NCBI RefSeq assembly: GCF_028649395.1
Contig: NZ_JAQSUW010000015.1
Location: 164,265 to 228,264, forward strand
DNA from: Pseudomonas sp. Gutcm_11s
GTDB lineage: Bacteria > Pseudomonadota > Gammaproteobacteria > Pseudomonadales > Pseudomonadaceae
Reading direction: 5' to 3'
DNA length: 64,000 nt
Shown here: one piece after another, positions 16,098-25,904 of the stretch
Numbering within the stretch: position 1 is the first letter of the stretch
How the letters are laid out: the number at the start of each line of letters is the position of its first letter
Notes under the pieces: model-generated
What the model was told of the DNA's origin: nothing
Databases searched by the model: none
The model's input: only the letters and a program-made list of their open reading frames with translations
Position numbers and translations under genes: made by a program

Positions 16098-16756
16098 CCA
16101 ATCGCACGCTCAACCTCGACGACGCCCTGTACCAGTACCTGCTGGACGTCTCCCTGCGCGAGTCGCCGCTACTCAAGCGCCTGCGCGATGAAACCGCACA
16201 GCTGCCCATGGCGCGCTGGCAGATCGCGCCCGAGCAGGGCCAGTTCATGGCGCTGCTGGTGCAGATCAGCGGCGCCCGCAAGATTCTCGAGATCGGCACC
16301 TTCACCGGCTACAGCTCGCTGTGCATGGCCCAGGCGATGCCCGAGGACGGCCGACTGATCTGCTGCGACCTGCCCGGCGAGTACAACGCTATCGCCGAGC
16401 GCTACTGGTACGAGGCCGGCGTCAACGAGCGAATCGACCTGCGTCTGGCGCCGGCGCTGGAGACGCTCAATGCGCTGGAACGCGGCGGCCATGGTGAGAG
16501 CTTCGACCTGATCTTCATCGATGCCGACAAGGCCAACTACACGGTGTACCTGGAGCACGCGCTGGTACTGGCGCGCAAAGGTGGCCTGATTCTGTTCGAC
16601 AACACCCTGTGGAGTGGCCGGGTGCTGGAGCAGAGTCCGGACAGCCCGGATACCCGCGCCGTGCAGGCGCTCAACCGGGGCCTGCGCCGCGACACGCGCG
16701 TCGACATCAGCCTGCTGCCGCTGGGCGATGGCCTGACCCTCTGCCGCAAGCGCTGA
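16094..16756 (+). CDS. Class I SAM-dependent O-methyltransferase (methyltransf_3 family)
   Basis: A 220-aa protein of the catechol/caffeoyl-CoA O-methyltransferase-like family. ILEIGTFTGYSSLCMA is the SAM-binding glycine loop, and DLIFIDADKANY carries the metal-binding aspartate. Family members methylate catechols or hydroxyls with Mg2+, but the substrate here is unknown. Coupled by a 4-bp overlap to the NlpC/P60 gene. Soluble, normal length. Confidence 0.87.
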   Translation: MTNRTLNLDDALYQYLLDVSLRESPLLKRLRDETAQLPMARWQIAPEQGQFMALLVQISGARKILEIGTFTGYSSLCMAQAMPEDGRLICCDLPGEYNAIAERYWYEAGVNERIDLRLAPALETLNALERGGHGESFDLIFIDADKANYTVYLEHALVLARKGGLILFDNTLWSGRVLEQSPDSPDTRAVQALNRGLRRDTRVDISLLPLGDGLTLCRKR

Positions 16757-16774
16757 GGCGCCCAGCAACGTGCC

Positions 16775-17095
16775 ATGCCGGAAGCCATTCGCCTGCCACC
16801 GCAGCCCGATGCCTGCGAGCTCTGCGCTCGCCATCTGCCGCTGACCCGCCATCACCTGATTCCCAAGGCCCTGCACGACAAGCCTTATGTGCAGAAGCGC
16901 TTCGCCAGGAGCGAGCGCATCACGGCCACGCTGTGGGTCTGCCGCGCCTGCCACAACCAGATCCACAAGCTGTTCAGCGAGAAGGAACTGGCGCTGACCT
17001 ACAACAGCCGCGAGGCCCTGCTCGGCGACGAGCGCCTGCGCACCTTCGTCGAATGGCTGGCGAGCAAGCCGGCCGGCTTCACGCCCAGACCCTGA
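16775..17095 (+). CDS. Small HNH-type nuclease-like protein
   Basis: A 106-aa protein with CELC near residues 14-17, RHHLIPK near 28-34 and CRACHNQIHKLF near 58-69: the HNH/beta-beta-alpha-metal layout with two CxxC zinc pairs. Proteins of this size are usually called HNH endonucleases, but none of this class has a role I can name with certainty. It is a lone gene after the methyltransferase and converges on the copper protein gene with a 3-bp gap. Confidence 0.75.
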   Translation: MPEAIRLPPQPDACELCARHLPLTRHHLIPKALHDKPYVQKRFARSERITATLWVCRACHNQIHKLFSEKELALTYNSREALLGDERLRTFVEWLASKPAGFTPRP

Positions 17096-17098
17096 GCA

Positions 17099-17434
17099 TC
17101 AGGCGCCGGCCGCCAGGGCTTCGCACTCCACCACGCAGCGCTGGCAGGCCTGGGCGCACTGCTGGCAGTGATCGTGCTGATGCTTGCTGCAGGCCTCGGC
17201 GCAGGCCTGACAGGCAATCGCGCAGAGCCGGCAGACTTCATCGGCCAGCGGGCTGTCGCGGGCCATCAGGCGCTCGGCCAGGCGGCACAGGTCGGCGCAT
17301 TCGATGTCGCAGGAAATGCAGGTGGCCAGGTGCTGTACGTCCATTTCCTTGAGGCAGGCGGCGGCGCAGGTCTCGCAGGCGATGGCGCAGGCGCTGCAGG
17401 CCTGGATGCAGGAGGCGTAGCGTTGACGAACCAT
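17099..17434 (-). CDS. Cys-rich four-helix-bundle copper protein (Csp3-like)
   Basis: A 111-aa protein with 20 cysteines arranged as repeated CxxxC and CxxC pairs along predicted helices, plus KHQHDHC. This matches the DUF326/Csp four-helix bundle copper storage family. No signal or Tat peptide is present, so it resembles the cytosolic Csp3 type that stores Cu(I) inside the bundle. AGGAG lies 8 nt before the ATG. It is divergent from cobO; its start is only 83 bp from the cobO promoter -35. Copper storage is inferred from family, not shown here. Confidence 0.85.
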   Translation of the reverse strand: MVRQRYASCIQACSACAIACETCAAACLKEMDVQHLATCISCDIECADLCRLAERLMARDSPLADEVCRLCAIACQACAEACSKHQHDHCQQCAQACQRCVVECEALAAGA

Positions 17435-17516
17435 GGGGCTCTCCTCTGGGGTGGCTTGTCCTGCTTGTGAGGCTGCCCTCGCCAGCGGGTTCGACCCTTC
17501 TGCCAGACGGTGCACG

Positions 17517-17545
17517 TTGACCGGGCCCCGGCCGGGCTCTAAGCT
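17517..17545 (+). promoter_or_regulatory. Probable sigma-70 promoter of the cobO operon
   Basis: TTGACC (17517-17522) and TAAGCT (17540-17545) are separated by 17 bp, and the cobalamin riboswitch begins a few bases downstream, as expected for the transcription start. The spacer is very GC-rich with an inverted GGGCCCCGGCC core. Confidence 0.55.
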
Positions 17546-17547
17546 GC

Positions 17548-17733
17548 GCGCCTGCTTCAGGTGCCCCGGCGCGATGCGACCGCGGGTGAAACAGGGAAGC
17601 CGGTACAGATTCCGGCGCTGCCCCCGCAACGGTAGGTGAGACAAGGGTCGCTCAGGCCACTGTGCTTCGGCATGGGAAGGCGCGATCCGCAGGCCGCGAG
17701 GCCTGGCTCACGAGCCCGGAGACCGGCCTGTCG
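17548..17733 (+). promoter_or_regulatory. Cobalamin riboswitch upstream of cobO
   Basis: The ordered blocks CTTCAGGTGCC, GGGTGAAACAGGGAAGCCGGT, CGCTGCCCCCGCAACGGTA, GCCACTGTG, ATGGGAAGG and GCCCGGAGACCGGCCTG identify an AdoCbl riboswitch. It should control the ten-gene cobO-cobV operon. About 130 nt of leader follows before the cobO ATG. Confidence 0.95.
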
Positions 17734-17795
17734 CTATCCACGGCAGTGCGGCGGGCTCTGCGGTTGCGGCATTCGTGTCGATCACCGCCTTTCTC

Positions 17796-17859
17796 CTCCT
17801 GCCCCAATGATTTCGCGCCCGAGACCCTGCGGGTGCGCATGGCGCCATGCGCCCAGGAG
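17796..17859 (+). promoter_or_regulatory. Candidate SD-sequestering platform before cobO
   Basis: CTCCTG (17796-17801) is an exact complement of CAGGAG (17854-17859), the cobO ribosome binding site. Between them GCGCATGGCGCCATGCGC (17835-17852) is a perfect 18-bp palindrome that can fold as a hairpin abutting the site. This fits translational control by the upstream riboswitch. No U-run is present, so transcription termination is unlikely here. Confidence 0.45.
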
Positions 17860-17865
17860 TCCGAG

Positions 17866-18477
17866 ATGAGCGAATCGGCCGAGCGCGATGCCCGCCACCT
17901 TGCCCGCATGCAGCGCAAGAAGGCGCTTATCGACGAGAAGATTGCCCAGGCCCAGGACGAGTACGGCCTGCTGCTGGTGCATTCCGGCAACGGCAAGGGC
18001 AAGAGCAGCTCGGCCTTCGGCATGGTCGCTCGTGCGCTGGGCCACGGCATGAAGGTCGGCGTGGTGCAGTTCATCAAGGGCGCCGCCAGCACTGGCGAGG
18101 AAGCCTTCTTCCGCCGTTTCCCCGACGAGGTGCAGTGGTTCGTGATGGGCGAGGGCTTCACCTGGGAGACCCAGGATCGCCAGCGCGACATCGCCATGGC
18201 CGGCGAGGCCTGGCAGGTGGCGCGCCGCCTGCTGGCCGACGAGAACATCGGCCTGGTGGTGCTGGACGAGCTGAACATCGCCCTCAAGCACGGCTATCTG
18301 CAGCTGGACGACGTACTCGCCGATATCGAGGCACGCCCGCTGCTGCAGCATGTGGTGGTGACCGGCCGTGGCGCACAGCCGGGGCTGATCGAGGCAGCCG
18401 ATACGGTGACCGAGATGAGCCTGATCAAGCACGCCTTCAAGGCCGGGGTTAAAGCTCAGAAGGGAGTGGAGTTTTGA
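17866..18477 (+). CDS. cobO: Cob(I)yrinic acid a,c-diamide adenosyltransferase
   Basis: A 203-aa CobA/CobO-type corrinoid adenosyltransferase, which moves the adenosyl group of ATP to cobalt(I). The P-loop HSGNGKGKSSSAFG lies near residues 42-55, QFIKGAA and LDELNIALKHGYL are conserved blocks, and TGRGAQPGLIEAADTVTEM is the family C-terminal motif (in two pieces). CCAGGAG stands 6 nt before the ATG at 17866. First gene of the riboswitch-controlled operon; its stop overlaps the TTG start of cobB. Confidence 0.96.
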   Translation: MSESAERDARHLARMQRKKALIDEKIAQAQDEYGLLLVHSGNGKGKSSSAFGMVARALGHGMKVGVVQFIKGAASTGEEAFFRRFPDEVQWFVMGEGFTWETQDRQRDIAMAGEAWQVARRLLADENIGLVVLDELNIALKHGYLQLDDVLADIEARPLLQHVVVTGRGAQPGLIEAADTVTEMSLIKHAFKAGVKAQKGVEF

Positions 18478-19766
18478 CTGCACGCCAATGCCCGGCCCTG
18501 CTGATCGCCGCTCCCGCCTCGGGGCAGGGCAAGACCACTGTCACCGCCGCCCTGGCGCGCCTGCACAGCCGTGCCGGCAGGCGCGTGCGGGTGTTCAAGT
18601 GTGGCCCGGACTTTCTCGACCCGATGATCCTCGCCCGCGCCAGCGGCGCTCCGGTGTACCAGCTGGACCTGTGGATGGTCGGTGAGGAAGAGTGTCGGCG
18701 CCTGCTCTGGCAAGCGGCCGGCGAGGCTGACCTGATCCTGATCGAGGGGGTCATGGGCCTGTTCGACGGCGCGCCCTCGGCCGCCGACCTGGCGCGGCGC
18801 TTCGGCGTGCCGGTGCTGGGGGTGATCGAAGCCGGCGCCATGGCGCAGACCTTCGGCGCCCTGGCCTATGGCCTGGCGCACTTCCAGCCCGACCTGCCGT
18901 TCGCCGGGGTGCTGGCCAACCGCACCGGCAGTGAGCGCCACAACGGCATCCTGCGTGACAGCCTGCCGCCCGACATCCGCTGGTTCGGCGGCCTGCCGCG
19001 CTCTGCCGCGCTGGAGTTGCCTCGTCGTCACCTGGGACTGATCCAGGCCGAGGAGCTGGCCGATCTGGATGCCCGTCTGGACGCCGCCGCCGATGCCCTG
19101 CTGGCCAGCGCCGGCGAGCTGCTGCCCGAGCCGCTGAGCTTTGCCGAACCGCAGGTGCAGGCCCTCGAGCCGCTGCTGGCCGGCGTGCGCATTGGCGTGG
19201 CCCGCGACACCAGCTTCGCCTTCCTCTACCAGGCCAATCTCGATCTGCTGCGCGCGCTGGGTGCCGAGCTGGTGTTCTTCTCGCCACTGGCCGACCAGGC
19301 TCTGCCGGACGTGCACAGCTTGTATCTGCCCGGCGGCTATCCCGAACTGCACCTGCAGGCCCTGGCCGGCAACCGCGCGATGCTGCAGGCGATCCGCGCG
19401 CATCATGCCGCCGGCAAGCCGCTGCTCGCCGAATGCGGCGGCATGCTCTACCTGCTCGAGGCGCTGACCGACAAGCAGGGCGAGGGCGCCGAGCTGCTCG
19501 GCCTGCTGCCGGGCACCGCGCGCATGCAGCCACGCCTGGCGGCCCTGGCCCTGCAACAGGTGGAACTGCCGGAAGGCGCTCTACGCGGGCATACTTACCA
19601 CCATTCCGTGCTGGACTGCGCCCAGGCGCCGCTGGCCCGTGGCGCTTGCCCGAATGGCAAGCCGGTGGCCGAGGCGGTATTCCGCAGCGGGCGCCTGACC
19701 GCTTCCTATATCCACTTCTATCTGCCGTCCAACCCCAGGGCGGCGGCCGAGCTACTGCTGCCATGA
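18474..19766 (+). CDS. cobB: Cobyrinic acid a,c-diamide synthase (hydrogenobyrinate amidase)
   Basis: A 430-aa glutamine-dependent amidotransferase that amidates the a and c side chains of hydrogenobyrinic acid before cobalt insertion. The N-terminal P-loop is APASGQGKTT (residues 13-22), EGVMGLFDG is the next conserved block, and the class I glutaminase domain shows LLAECGGMLYL (catalytic Cys) and GHTYHHS. The TTG at 18474 overlaps the cobO TGA and has GGGAGTGGAG upstream, so a TTG start by coupling is well supported. Stop overlaps bluB as ATGA. Confidence 0.95.
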   Translation: MTARQCPALLIAAPASGQGKTTVTAALARLHSRAGRRVRVFKCGPDFLDPMILARASGAPVYQLDLWMVGEEECRRLLWQAAGEADLILIEGVMGLFDGAPSAADLARRFGVPVLGVIEAGAMAQTFGALAYGLAHFQPDLPFAGVLANRTGSERHNGILRDSLPPDIRWFGGLPRSAALELPRRHLGLIQAEELADLDARLDAAADALLASAGELLPEPLSFAEPQVQALEPLLAGVRIGVARDTSFAFLYQANLDLLRALGAELVFFSPLADQALPDVHSLYLPGGYPELHLQALAGNRAMLQAIRAHHAAGKPLLAECGGMLYLLEALTDKQGEGAELLGLLPGTARMQPRLAALALQQVELPEGALRGHTYHHSVLDCAQAPLARGACPNGKPVAEAVFRSGRLTASYIHFYLPSNPRAAAELLLP

Positions 19767-20413
19767 GTGACCACGCCTTCAGCCCCGAGGAGCGCGCCGC
19801 GGTGTACCGCGCCATCGCCGAGCGCCGCGACATGCGCCACTTCGTCGGTGGCGAGGTGGCGCCGGAGCTGCTCGCGCGCCTGCTGCAGGCGGCCCACCAG
19901 GCGCCCAGCGTCGGCCTGATGCAGCCCTGGCGCTTCATTCGCATCACTCGGCCGGAGCTGCGCGCAGGCATCCAGGCGCTGGTCGAGGTCGAGCGGGTGA
20001 AGACCGCCGAGACCCTCGGCGAACGTAGCGACGAATTCATGCGGCTCAAGGTCGAGGGCATCGGCGACTGCGCCGAGTTGCTGGTGGCGGCGCTGATGGA
20101 GGGCCGCGAGGCTCATGTGTTCGGCCGTCGCACGCTGCCGCAGATGGACCTGGCCTCGCTCAGCTGCGCGATCCAGAACCTCTGGCTGGCGGCTCGCGCC
20201 GAGGGCCTGGGCCTGGGCTGGGTGTCGCTGTTCGATCCGCTCGAACTGGCCCGGCTGCTCGGCATGCCGGCCGGCAGCCAGCCGGTGGCGGTGCTGTGCC
20301 TGGGGCCGGTCGGCGAGTTCTACGAGCAGCCCATGCTGGTGCAGGAAGGCTGGGCCCGCGAGCGGCCGCTGGACGAGCTGGTCTTCGCCGACCACTGGGG
20401 ACAGCGATCTTGA
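19763..20413 (+). CDS. bluB: 5,6-dimethylbenzimidazole synthase
   Basis: A 216-aa flavin-destructase of the nitroreductase fold. It cleaves reduced FMN with oxygen to make 5,6-dimethylbenzimidazole, the lower ligand of B12. The pattern [28 protein letters not shown] and the C-terminal [12 protein letters not shown] match BluB rather than general nitroreductases. Linkage inside the cobalamin operon supports the call. Overlaps cobB and is followed by cobD with overlapping stop and start. Confidence 0.93.
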   Translation: MSDHAFSPEERAAVYRAIAERRDMRHFVGGEVAPELLARLLQAAHQAPSVGLMQPWRFIRITRPELRAGIQALVEVERVKTAETLGERSDEFMRLKVEGIGDCAELLVAALMEGREAHVFGRRTLPQMDLASLSCAIQNLWLAARAEGLGLGWVSLFDPLELARLLGMPAGSQPVAVLCLGPVGEFYEQPMLVQEGWARERPLDELVFADHWGQRS

Positions 20414-21315
20414 GTATGGCGCTGACTGCCCTGGCCGGGGTCGGCCTGGACGCCTGGCTCGGCGAGCCGCGGCGCTGGCACCCGCTGGTGGGCTTCGGCG
20501 ACCTGGCGGGACGCATCGAGCAACGCCTCAACGCCGGTGGCCGTGGCTGGCGCAGCCATGGCGTGACGGGCTGGTGCCTGGCGGTGCTGCCGCCGGTGCT
20601 GCTGGTCTGGCTGCTGAGCCTGTCCGGCCTGGGCTGGCTGGTCGAGGTCCTCGCCCTGTATTTCGCCATCGGCCTGAAGAGCCTTGGTGAGCATGCGCTA
20701 CCGGTGGCCCAGGCGCTGCGCCTGGGCGATCTGCCCGCCGCGCGCCAGCGCGTCGGCTACCTGGTCAGCCGGCGCACCGCCGAGCTGGACGCCACCGGCG
20801 TGGCCCGTGCCGGCACCGAGTCGGTGTTGGAGAACGGCTCCGACGCGGTGTTCGCCGCGCTGTTCTGGTTCTGCCTGCTCGGTGCGCCGGGCGTGGTGCT
20901 GTATCGACTGAGCAACACCCTGGACGCCATGTGGGGCTATCGCAACGAGCGCTTCGAGCGCTTCGGCTGGGCTGCGGCGCGCATCGATGACGTGCTCAAT
21001 TACCTCCCCGCACGCCTGGTGGCGCTGACCTATGCGCTGCTCGGCAGGACCGGCATGGCCCTGCGCTGCTGGCGCCGCCAGGCGCCACTGTGGGATAGCC
21101 CCAATGCCGGCCCGGTAATGGCTGCCGGCGCCGGCGCGCTGGGCGTCAGCCTGGGTGGCGCGGCCGTCTACCACGGTGTCGAGGAGCAGCGCCCGCAGCT
21201 GGGCGAGGGCGCTCCTGCCCGGGCGCGCGATATCGAGCGGGCCATCAATCTGGTGTATGGCGGCGTGGCCCTGTGGCTGCTTCTGCTGCTGGCAGGAGGC
21301 TTGTACCTTGCTTGA
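20410..21315 (+). CDS. cobD: Adenosylcobinamide-phosphate synthase (CobD/CbiB)
   Basis: A polytopic inner-membrane protein of about 301 aa that joins aminopropanol phosphate (or its precursor) to the f side chain of adenosylcobyric acid. [15 protein letters not shown] is the conserved N-terminal block, [13 protein letters not shown] and [19 protein letters not shown] follow in order. The start is either TTG 20410, overlapping the bluB stop and 8 nt from GGGGA, or ATG 20416, which is 14 nt away; the TTG is favoured by spacing. Ends inside the first codons of cobC. Confidence 0.93.
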   Translation: MSMALTALAGVGLDAWLGEPRRWHPLVGFGDLAGRIEQRLNAGGRGWRSHGVTGWCLAVLPPVLLVWLLSLSGLGWLVEVLALYFAIGLKSLGEHALPVAQALRLGDLPAARQRVGYLVSRRTAELDATGVARAGTESVLENGSDAVFAALFWFCLLGAPGVVLYRLSNTLDAMWGYRNERFERFGWAAARIDDVLNYLPARLVALTYALLGRTGMALRCWRRQAPLWDSPNAGPVMAAGAGALGVSLGGAAVYHGVEEQRPQLGEGAPARARDIERAINLVYGGVALWLLLLLAGGLYLA

Positions 21316-22294
21316 TCACGGCGGTCGGTTGCGCGAAGCGGCGCAGCGCTACGGCATTCCCCTGACTGACTGGCTCGACCTGTCCACCGGCATCGCCCCC
21401 TATGGCTGGCCGCTGCCGCCGGTGCCGGACAGCGCCTGGCTGCGCCTGCCCGAACTCGACGACGGCCTGGAGGCCGCCGCCCGCGACTATTATGGAGTGC
21501 CGGCCTTGCTGCCGGTCGCCGGCTCGCAGGCGGCGATCCAGGCGTTGCCGCGCCTGCGCCGGCAGGGCCGGCGCGTCGGCATCGTCTCGCCGGCCTATGC
21601 CGAGCATGCCGAGGCCTGGCGCCGTGAGGGTCATCAGGTGATCGAGCTGAGCGAAGGGGCGGTCGAGCGCAGCCTGGATCGCCTCGACGTGCTGTTGGTG
21701 GTCAACCCGAACAATCCCACGGGGCGGCTGATCGAGCGCGAGCGCCTGCTCGATTGGCATGCGCGGCTGGCGACGCGCGATGGCTGGCTGGTGGTCGACG
21801 AGGCCTTCATGGACTGCACGCCGGAGCACAGCCTGGGCGCCGACAGCGGCCTGCCACGGCTGGTGGTGCTGCGCTCGTTCGGCAAGTTCTTCGGCATGGC
21901 CGGCATCCGCCTGGGCTTCGTGCTGGCCGAGCCCGAGATTCTCGAGCGCCTGAACGAGTTGCTCGGCCCGTGGACGGTCAGCGGTCCGGCGCGGGTGGTG
22001 GCCAAGGCGCTGTTGAACGATGTCGATGGTCAACGTCAGCAGCGCGAGCGCCTGCGCGCCGATGGCTTGCGCCTGGCCCTATTGCTCAGTGCCTATGGCC
22101 TGGCGCCAGCCGGCGGCACGGCGTTGTTCCAGCTGGCGCCTCATCAGCAGGCGGTAGGGCTGCATGGCTACTTCGCCCGGCGCGGCATTCTCCTGCGCCT
22201 GTTCGCCGAGACCCGCTGCCTGCGTATTGGCCTGCCCGGCGACGAGGCTGGCTGGCAGCGCCTGGAGCAGGCACTGCAGGAGATGCCGCGATGA
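21308..22294 (+). CDS. cobC: L-threonine-O-3-phosphate decarboxylase (PLP)
   Basis: A 328-aa class II aminotransferase-fold enzyme (CobC of P. denitrificans, CobD of Salmonella) that makes aminopropanol phosphate. [13 protein letters not shown] is the typical N-terminal block, [10 protein letters not shown] binds [11 protein letters not shown] is conserved, and [15 protein letters not shown] carries the PLP lysine. TTG 21308 has AGGAGG 8 nt upstream and overlaps the cobD stop; no ATG is available nearby, so TTG is the likely start. Stop overlaps cobQ as ATGA. Confidence 0.93.
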   Translation: MLDHGGRLREAAQRYGIPLTDWLDLSTGIAPYGWPLPPVPDSAWLRLPELDDGLEAAARDYYGVPALLPVAGSQAAIQALPRLRRQGRRVGIVSPAYAEHAEAWRREGHQVIELSEGAVERSLDRLDVLLVVNPNNPTGRLIERERLLDWHARLATRDGWLVVDEAFMDCTPEHSLGADSGLPRLVVLRSFGKFFGMAGIRLGFVLAEPEILERLNELLGPWTVSGPARVVAKALLNDVDGQRQQRERLRADGLRLALLLSAYGLAPAGGTALFQLAPHQQAVGLHGYFARRGILLRLFAETRCLRIGLPGDEAGWQRLEQALQEMPR

Positions 22295-23751
22295 CTGCCT
22301 CGGCCACCCTGATGATCCAGGGCACCACCTCGGACGCCGGCAAGAGCACTCTGGTGACCGCCCTGTGCCGCTGGCTGCAACGCCAGGGCGTCAGCGTCGT
22401 GCCGTTCAAGCCGCAGAATATGGCGCTCAACTCCGCCGTCACCGATGACGGCGGCGAGATCGGTCGCGCCCAGGCGGTGCAGGCCCAGGCCGCTGGCCTC
22501 GCGCCGCACACCGACATGAACCCGGTGCTGCTCAAGCCCAACTCCGACACCGGCGCCCAGGTGATCATCCAGGGCCGCGCCATCGGCAACATGAACGCCG
22601 TGGCCTACCACGACTACAAGCGCGTCGCTCGCGAGGCGGTGCTCGAGTCCCATGCCCGCCTTGCCGCGCAATACCCGGTGGTGATGGTGGAGGGCGCCGG
22701 CTCGCCGGCCGAGATCAACCTGCGCGCCGGCGACATCGCCAACATGGGCTTCGCCGAGGCGGTGGATTGCCCGGTGCTGCTGATCGCCGATATCGACAAG
22801 GGCGGCGTGTTCGCCCACCTGGTCGGTACCCTGGAGCTGCTCTCGCCCAGCGAGCAGGCGCGGGTCAAGGGCTTCGTGATCAACCGCTTCCGTGGCGATA
22901 TCGCCCTGCTGCAGCCTGGGCTGGATTGGCTGGAACAGCGCACCGGCAAGCCGGTGCTCGGCGTGCTGCCCTACCTGATGGACTTCCACCTGGAGGCCGA
23001 GGACGCGGTGCAGGTGCTGCAGCCGGACAAGGAGCGCGAGGTGCTGCGCGTCGCCGTGCCGGTGCTGCCGCGTATCAGCAACCACACCGACTTCGACCCG
23101 CTGCGCCTGCACCCGCAGGTGGATCTGCAGTTCATCGGCCCCGGCCAGGCGATTCCGCCGGCCGACCTGATCATCCTGCCTGGCTCGAAGAGCGTACGCG
23201 CCGACCTGGCGCGCCTGCGCGAGCATGGCTGGGACGCGGCCATCGCGCGTCACCTGCGCTACGGCGGCAAGGTCCTCGGCATCTGCGGCGGCCTGCAGAT
23301 GCTCGGCACGCGCATCGACGATCCGCATGGGCTGGAGGGCCCGGCCGGCAGCAGCGCAGGGCTTGGCCTGCTTGACTACGCCACCGTGCTGGAGCCGGAG
23401 AAGCAGCTGCGCAATGTGCGCGGCCGCCTGACTCTGGGCGAACTAGACGTCAGCGGCTACGAGATACACGCCGGGGTCAGCTCCGGCCCGGCGCTGAACA
23501 CGCCCGCCGTGCGCCTGGACGACGGCCGCGCCGACGGCGCCATCAGTGCCGACGGCCAGGTCATGGCCACCTACCTGCACGGCCTGTTCGAGCAGCCGGC
23601 CGCCTGCGCCGCGCTGCTGCGCTGGGCCGGCCTGCGCGAGGCACGCCAGGTGGATTACCATGCGCGCCGCGAACGTGACATCGAGCGCCTGGCCGATCTG
23701 GTCGAGGCGCATCTGGATACCCGCCTGCTCCGCGAGCTGTGCGGCCTGTAA
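22291..23751 (+). CDS. cobQ: Cobyric acid synthase
   Basis: A 486-aa glutamine amidotransferase that amidates the b, d, e and g side chains of adenosylcobyrinic acid a,c-diamide. The P-loop is [12 protein letters not shown] (residues 9-20), [11 protein letters not shown] and [12 protein letters not shown] are conserved, and the glutaminase domain has [11 protein letters not shown] (catalytic Cys) and a C-terminal ATYLHGLFE (His). Length is standard. It overlaps cobC by 4 bp and is followed after 10 bp by cobP. Confidence 0.96.
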   Translation: MTASATLMIQGTTSDAGKSTLVTALCRWLQRQGVSVVPFKPQNMALNSAVTDDGGEIGRAQAVQAQAAGLAPHTDMNPVLLKPNSDTGAQVIIQGRAIGNMNAVAYHDYKRVAREAVLESHARLAAQYPVVMVEGAGSPAEINLRAGDIANMGFAEAVDCPVLLIADIDKGGVFAHLVGTLELLSPSEQARVKGFVINRFRGDIALLQPGLDWLEQRTGKPVLGVLPYLMDFHLEAEDAVQVLQPDKEREVLRVAVPVLPRISNHTDFDPLRLHPQVDLQFIGPGQAIPPADLIILPGSKSVRADLARLREHGWDAAIARHLRYGGKVLGICGGLQMLGTRIDDPHGLEGPAGSSAGLGLLDYATVLEPEKQLRNVRGRLTLGELDVSGYEIHAGVSSGPALNTPAVRLDDGRADGAISADGQVMATYLHGLFEQPAACAALLRWAGLREARQVDYHARRERDIERLADLVEAHLDTRLLRELCGL

Positions 23752-23761
23752 GAGGCAAACC

Positions 23762-24283
23762 ATGCTCGAACTGATCCTGGGGGGCGCCCGCTCCGGCAAG
23801 AGCCGCCTGGCCGAGAAGCTGGCGGCGGACAGCGGCCTGGAGGTCACCTATATCGCCACCGGGCAGGCCTGGGACGGCGAGATGGCCAAGCGCATCGCCC
23901 ACCATCGCAGCACACGCCCGGCCGAGTGGGGCCTGGTTGAGGAGCCCCTCGAACTGGCCCGCGCCCTGCGCGACAATGCCGCCCCCGAGCGCTGCCTGCT
24001 GGTCGACTGCCTGACCCTGTGGCTGACCAACCTGCTGATGCTGGAAGACGAGACCCGCCTGGCCATGCAGCGCGATGCCTTCCTCGAGGCGCTGGGCGAG
24101 CTGCCCGGGCGCATCATCCTGGTCAGCAACGAGACCGGCCTGGGCGTGGTGCCGCTCGGCGAGCTGACCCGACGCTACGTCGACGAGGCCGGCTGGCTGC
24201 ACCAGGCCTTGGCCGAGCGCGCCGAGCGCGTGCAGTTCTGCGTTGCCGGCCTGCCCATGCTGCTCAAAGGAGCGCCGCTATGA
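23762..24283 (+). CDS. cobP: Adenosylcobinamide kinase/guanylyltransferase (CobP/CobU)
   Basis: A 173-aa bifunctional enzyme that phosphorylates adenosylcobinamide and then transfers GMP to give GDP-cobinamide. [15 protein letters not shown] (residues 4-18) is the P-loop, [10 protein letters not shown] contains the guanylyl-accepting His, [12 protein letters not shown] and [11 protein letters not shown] are family blocks. GAGGCAAACC precedes the ATG, the only gap of the operon without overlap. Stop overlaps the next gene by 4 bp. Confidence 0.95.
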   Translation: MLELILGGARSGKSRLAEKLAADSGLEVTYIATGQAWDGEMAKRIAHHRSTRPAEWGLVEEPLELARALRDNAAPERCLLVDCLTLWLTNLLMLEDETRLAMQRDAFLEALGELPGRIILVSNETGLGVVPLGELTRRYVDEAGWLHQALAERAERVQFCVAGLPMLLKGAPL

Positions 24284-25335
24284 CTTCTTCATTCTGGTGG
24301 CAGCAGGCCTGCCGCCAACCCGATGCCGCCGCCGAAGCCGCTGCCCTGGCGCGCCAGGCGCAACTGACCAAACCGACCGGCGCCCTCGGTGCGCTGGAGG
24401 CGCTGGCCGTGCGCCTGGCCGCACTGCAGGGGCGCGAGAAGCCGGACATTCGCAGTCCGCAACTAGTGCTGTTCGCCGGTGACCATGGCGTGGTCGCCGA
24501 GGGTGTTTCGGCCTACCCGCAGGCGGTGACCGCGCAGATGCTCGGCAACTTCGTCGCCGGCGGCGCCGCCGTCAGCGTGCTGGCCCGCGAGCAGGGCGTG
24601 CCGTTGCGCCTGGTCGACCTGGGCACCATCGATCTCGCCCTCGAACTGCCAGGCGTACGCCACCTGCGCCTCGGCGCCGGCACCGCCAACTTCGCCGTCG
24701 AGCCGGCGATGACGGCCGAGCAGTGCGCCGCCGCGCTGCAGGCCGGCCGTGATGCGGCGCAGGAAGCGCTAGCCGCGGGCTGCGACCTGCTGCTGGCCGG
24801 CGAGATGGGCATCGGCAATACCAGCGCCGCCACGGCCCTGGCCTGCGCCCTGAGCGATCTCACACCGGGCCAATTGACCGGCCCCGGCACCGGCCTGGAT
24901 GGCGCCGGCGTCAGCCACAAGCAGGCGGTGATCGAGCGCGCCCTGGCCCTGCATGGCGCAGCGCTTGCCGATCCCTTTGAGGCGCTGCGCCGGGTCGGTG
25001 GCTTCGAGCTGGCGGCCCTCGCCGGTGCTTATCTGGCCTGTGCCCAGGCCAGCATTCCGGCCGTGGTCGACGGCTTCATCTGCAGCGCGGCGGCCCTGTG
25101 CGCCGTGCGCCTGAACCCTGGCGTGCAGCCCTGGCTGCTGTTCGCCCATGCCGGCGCCGAGCCGGGCCACGCCGCGTTGCTGGCCGAGCTCGATGCCGCA
25201 CCGCTGCTCGACCTCGGCCTACGCCTGGGCGAGGGCAGCGGTGCTGCGCTGGCGCTGCCCCTGATCAAGCTTGCCTGTGTGTTGCACGGCGGCATGGCTA
25301 CCTTTTCTGAAGCTCTGGTTGAGGACAAACAATGA
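24280..25335 (+). CDS. cobT: Nicotinate-nucleotide--dimethylbenzimidazole phosphoribosyltransferase
   Basis: A 351-aa enzyme (CobT of Salmonella, CobU of P. denitrificans) that makes alpha-ribazole phosphate from DMB and nicotinate mononucleotide. [27 protein letters not shown] and [15 protein letters not shown] are the classical motifs, and the C-terminal [15 protein letters not shown] includes the catalytic Glu. Preceded by AAAGGAG. Note that this is not the CobT of cobaltochelatase. Overlaps the phosphatase gene by 4 bp. Confidence 0.95.
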   Translation: MTSSFWWQQACRQPDAAAEAAALARQAQLTKPTGALGALEALAVRLAALQGREKPDIRSPQLVLFAGDHGVVAEGVSAYPQAVTAQMLGNFVAGGAAVSVLAREQGVPLRLVDLGTIDLALELPGVRHLRLGAGTANFAVEPAMTAEQCAAALQAGRDAAQEALAAGCDLLLAGEMGIGNTSAATALACALSDLTPGQLTGPGTGLDGAGVSHKQAVIERALALHGAALADPFEALRRVGGFELAALAGAYLACAQASIPAVVDGFICSAAALCAVRLNPGVQPWLLFAHAGAEPGHAALLAELDAAPLLDLGLRLGEGSGAALALPLIKLACVLHGGMATFSEALVEDKQ

Positions 25336-25904
25336 CCCTATCCCTGGATATGTTGCGCCACGGCGTGACCGACGCCGGCCCCGGCTTTCGTGGCAGCAGC
25401 GACGACGCGCTGACCGAGCAGGGCCGCCAGCAGATGCAGCAGGCCCTGGCCGGCAAGAGTGGCTGGGACCTGGTGATCAGCTCGCCGCTGCAGCGTTGCG
25501 AGTCCTTCGCTCGTCAGTTCGCCGAAGCCAACGGCTTGCCGCTGCGCATCGAGGCCGATCTGCGTGAGCTGCACTTCGGCGCCTGGGAGGGCCGCAACTC
25601 GGCCGAGGTGTTGCTGGAGGACCCGGAGGCCCTCGGCAAGTTCTGGAACGATCCCTACCGCTTCACCCCGCCGGAAGCTGAGCCGGTCAAGGACTTCGCC
25701 AAGCGCGTGCTGGGCGCCGTCGAGCGCCTGCAGGCCGAGCTGGATGGCCAGCGCTTGCTGCTGGTGACCCATGGCGGCGTGATGCGCCTGCTGCTGGCTC
25801 GCGCGCGCAACCTGCCGGAGAACCAGCTGCTGCAGGTGGATGTCGGCTATGGCGCGCTGCATGGCCTGCAGGTCGAGGCCGGTCTGCAGCTGAGCGAAGC
25901 CTGA
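25332..25904 (+). CDS. cobC: Alpha-ribazole-5'-phosphate phosphatase (histidine phosphatase)
   Basis: A 190-aa histidine phosphatase superfamily member. LRHGVTD (residues 8-14) has the phosphorylated His, [11 protein letters not shown] and [11 protein letters not shown] are conserved, and VTHGGVMR carries the second catalytic His. Position between cobT and cobV supports the Salmonella CobC role of removing phosphate from alpha-ribazole phosphate or cobalamin phosphate. The symbol clashes with the decarboxylase cobC of the P. denitrificans scheme upstream. Its TGA overlaps the cobV ATG. Confidence 0.88.
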   Translation: MTLSLDMLRHGVTDAGPGFRGSSDDALTEQGRQQMQQALAGKSGWDLVISSPLQRCESFARQFAEANGLPLRIEADLRELHFGAWEGRNSAEVLLEDPEALGKFWNDPYRFTPPEAEPVKDFAKRVLGAVERLQAELDGQRLLLVTHGGVMRLLLARARNLPENQLLQVDVGYGALHGLQVEAGLQLSEA

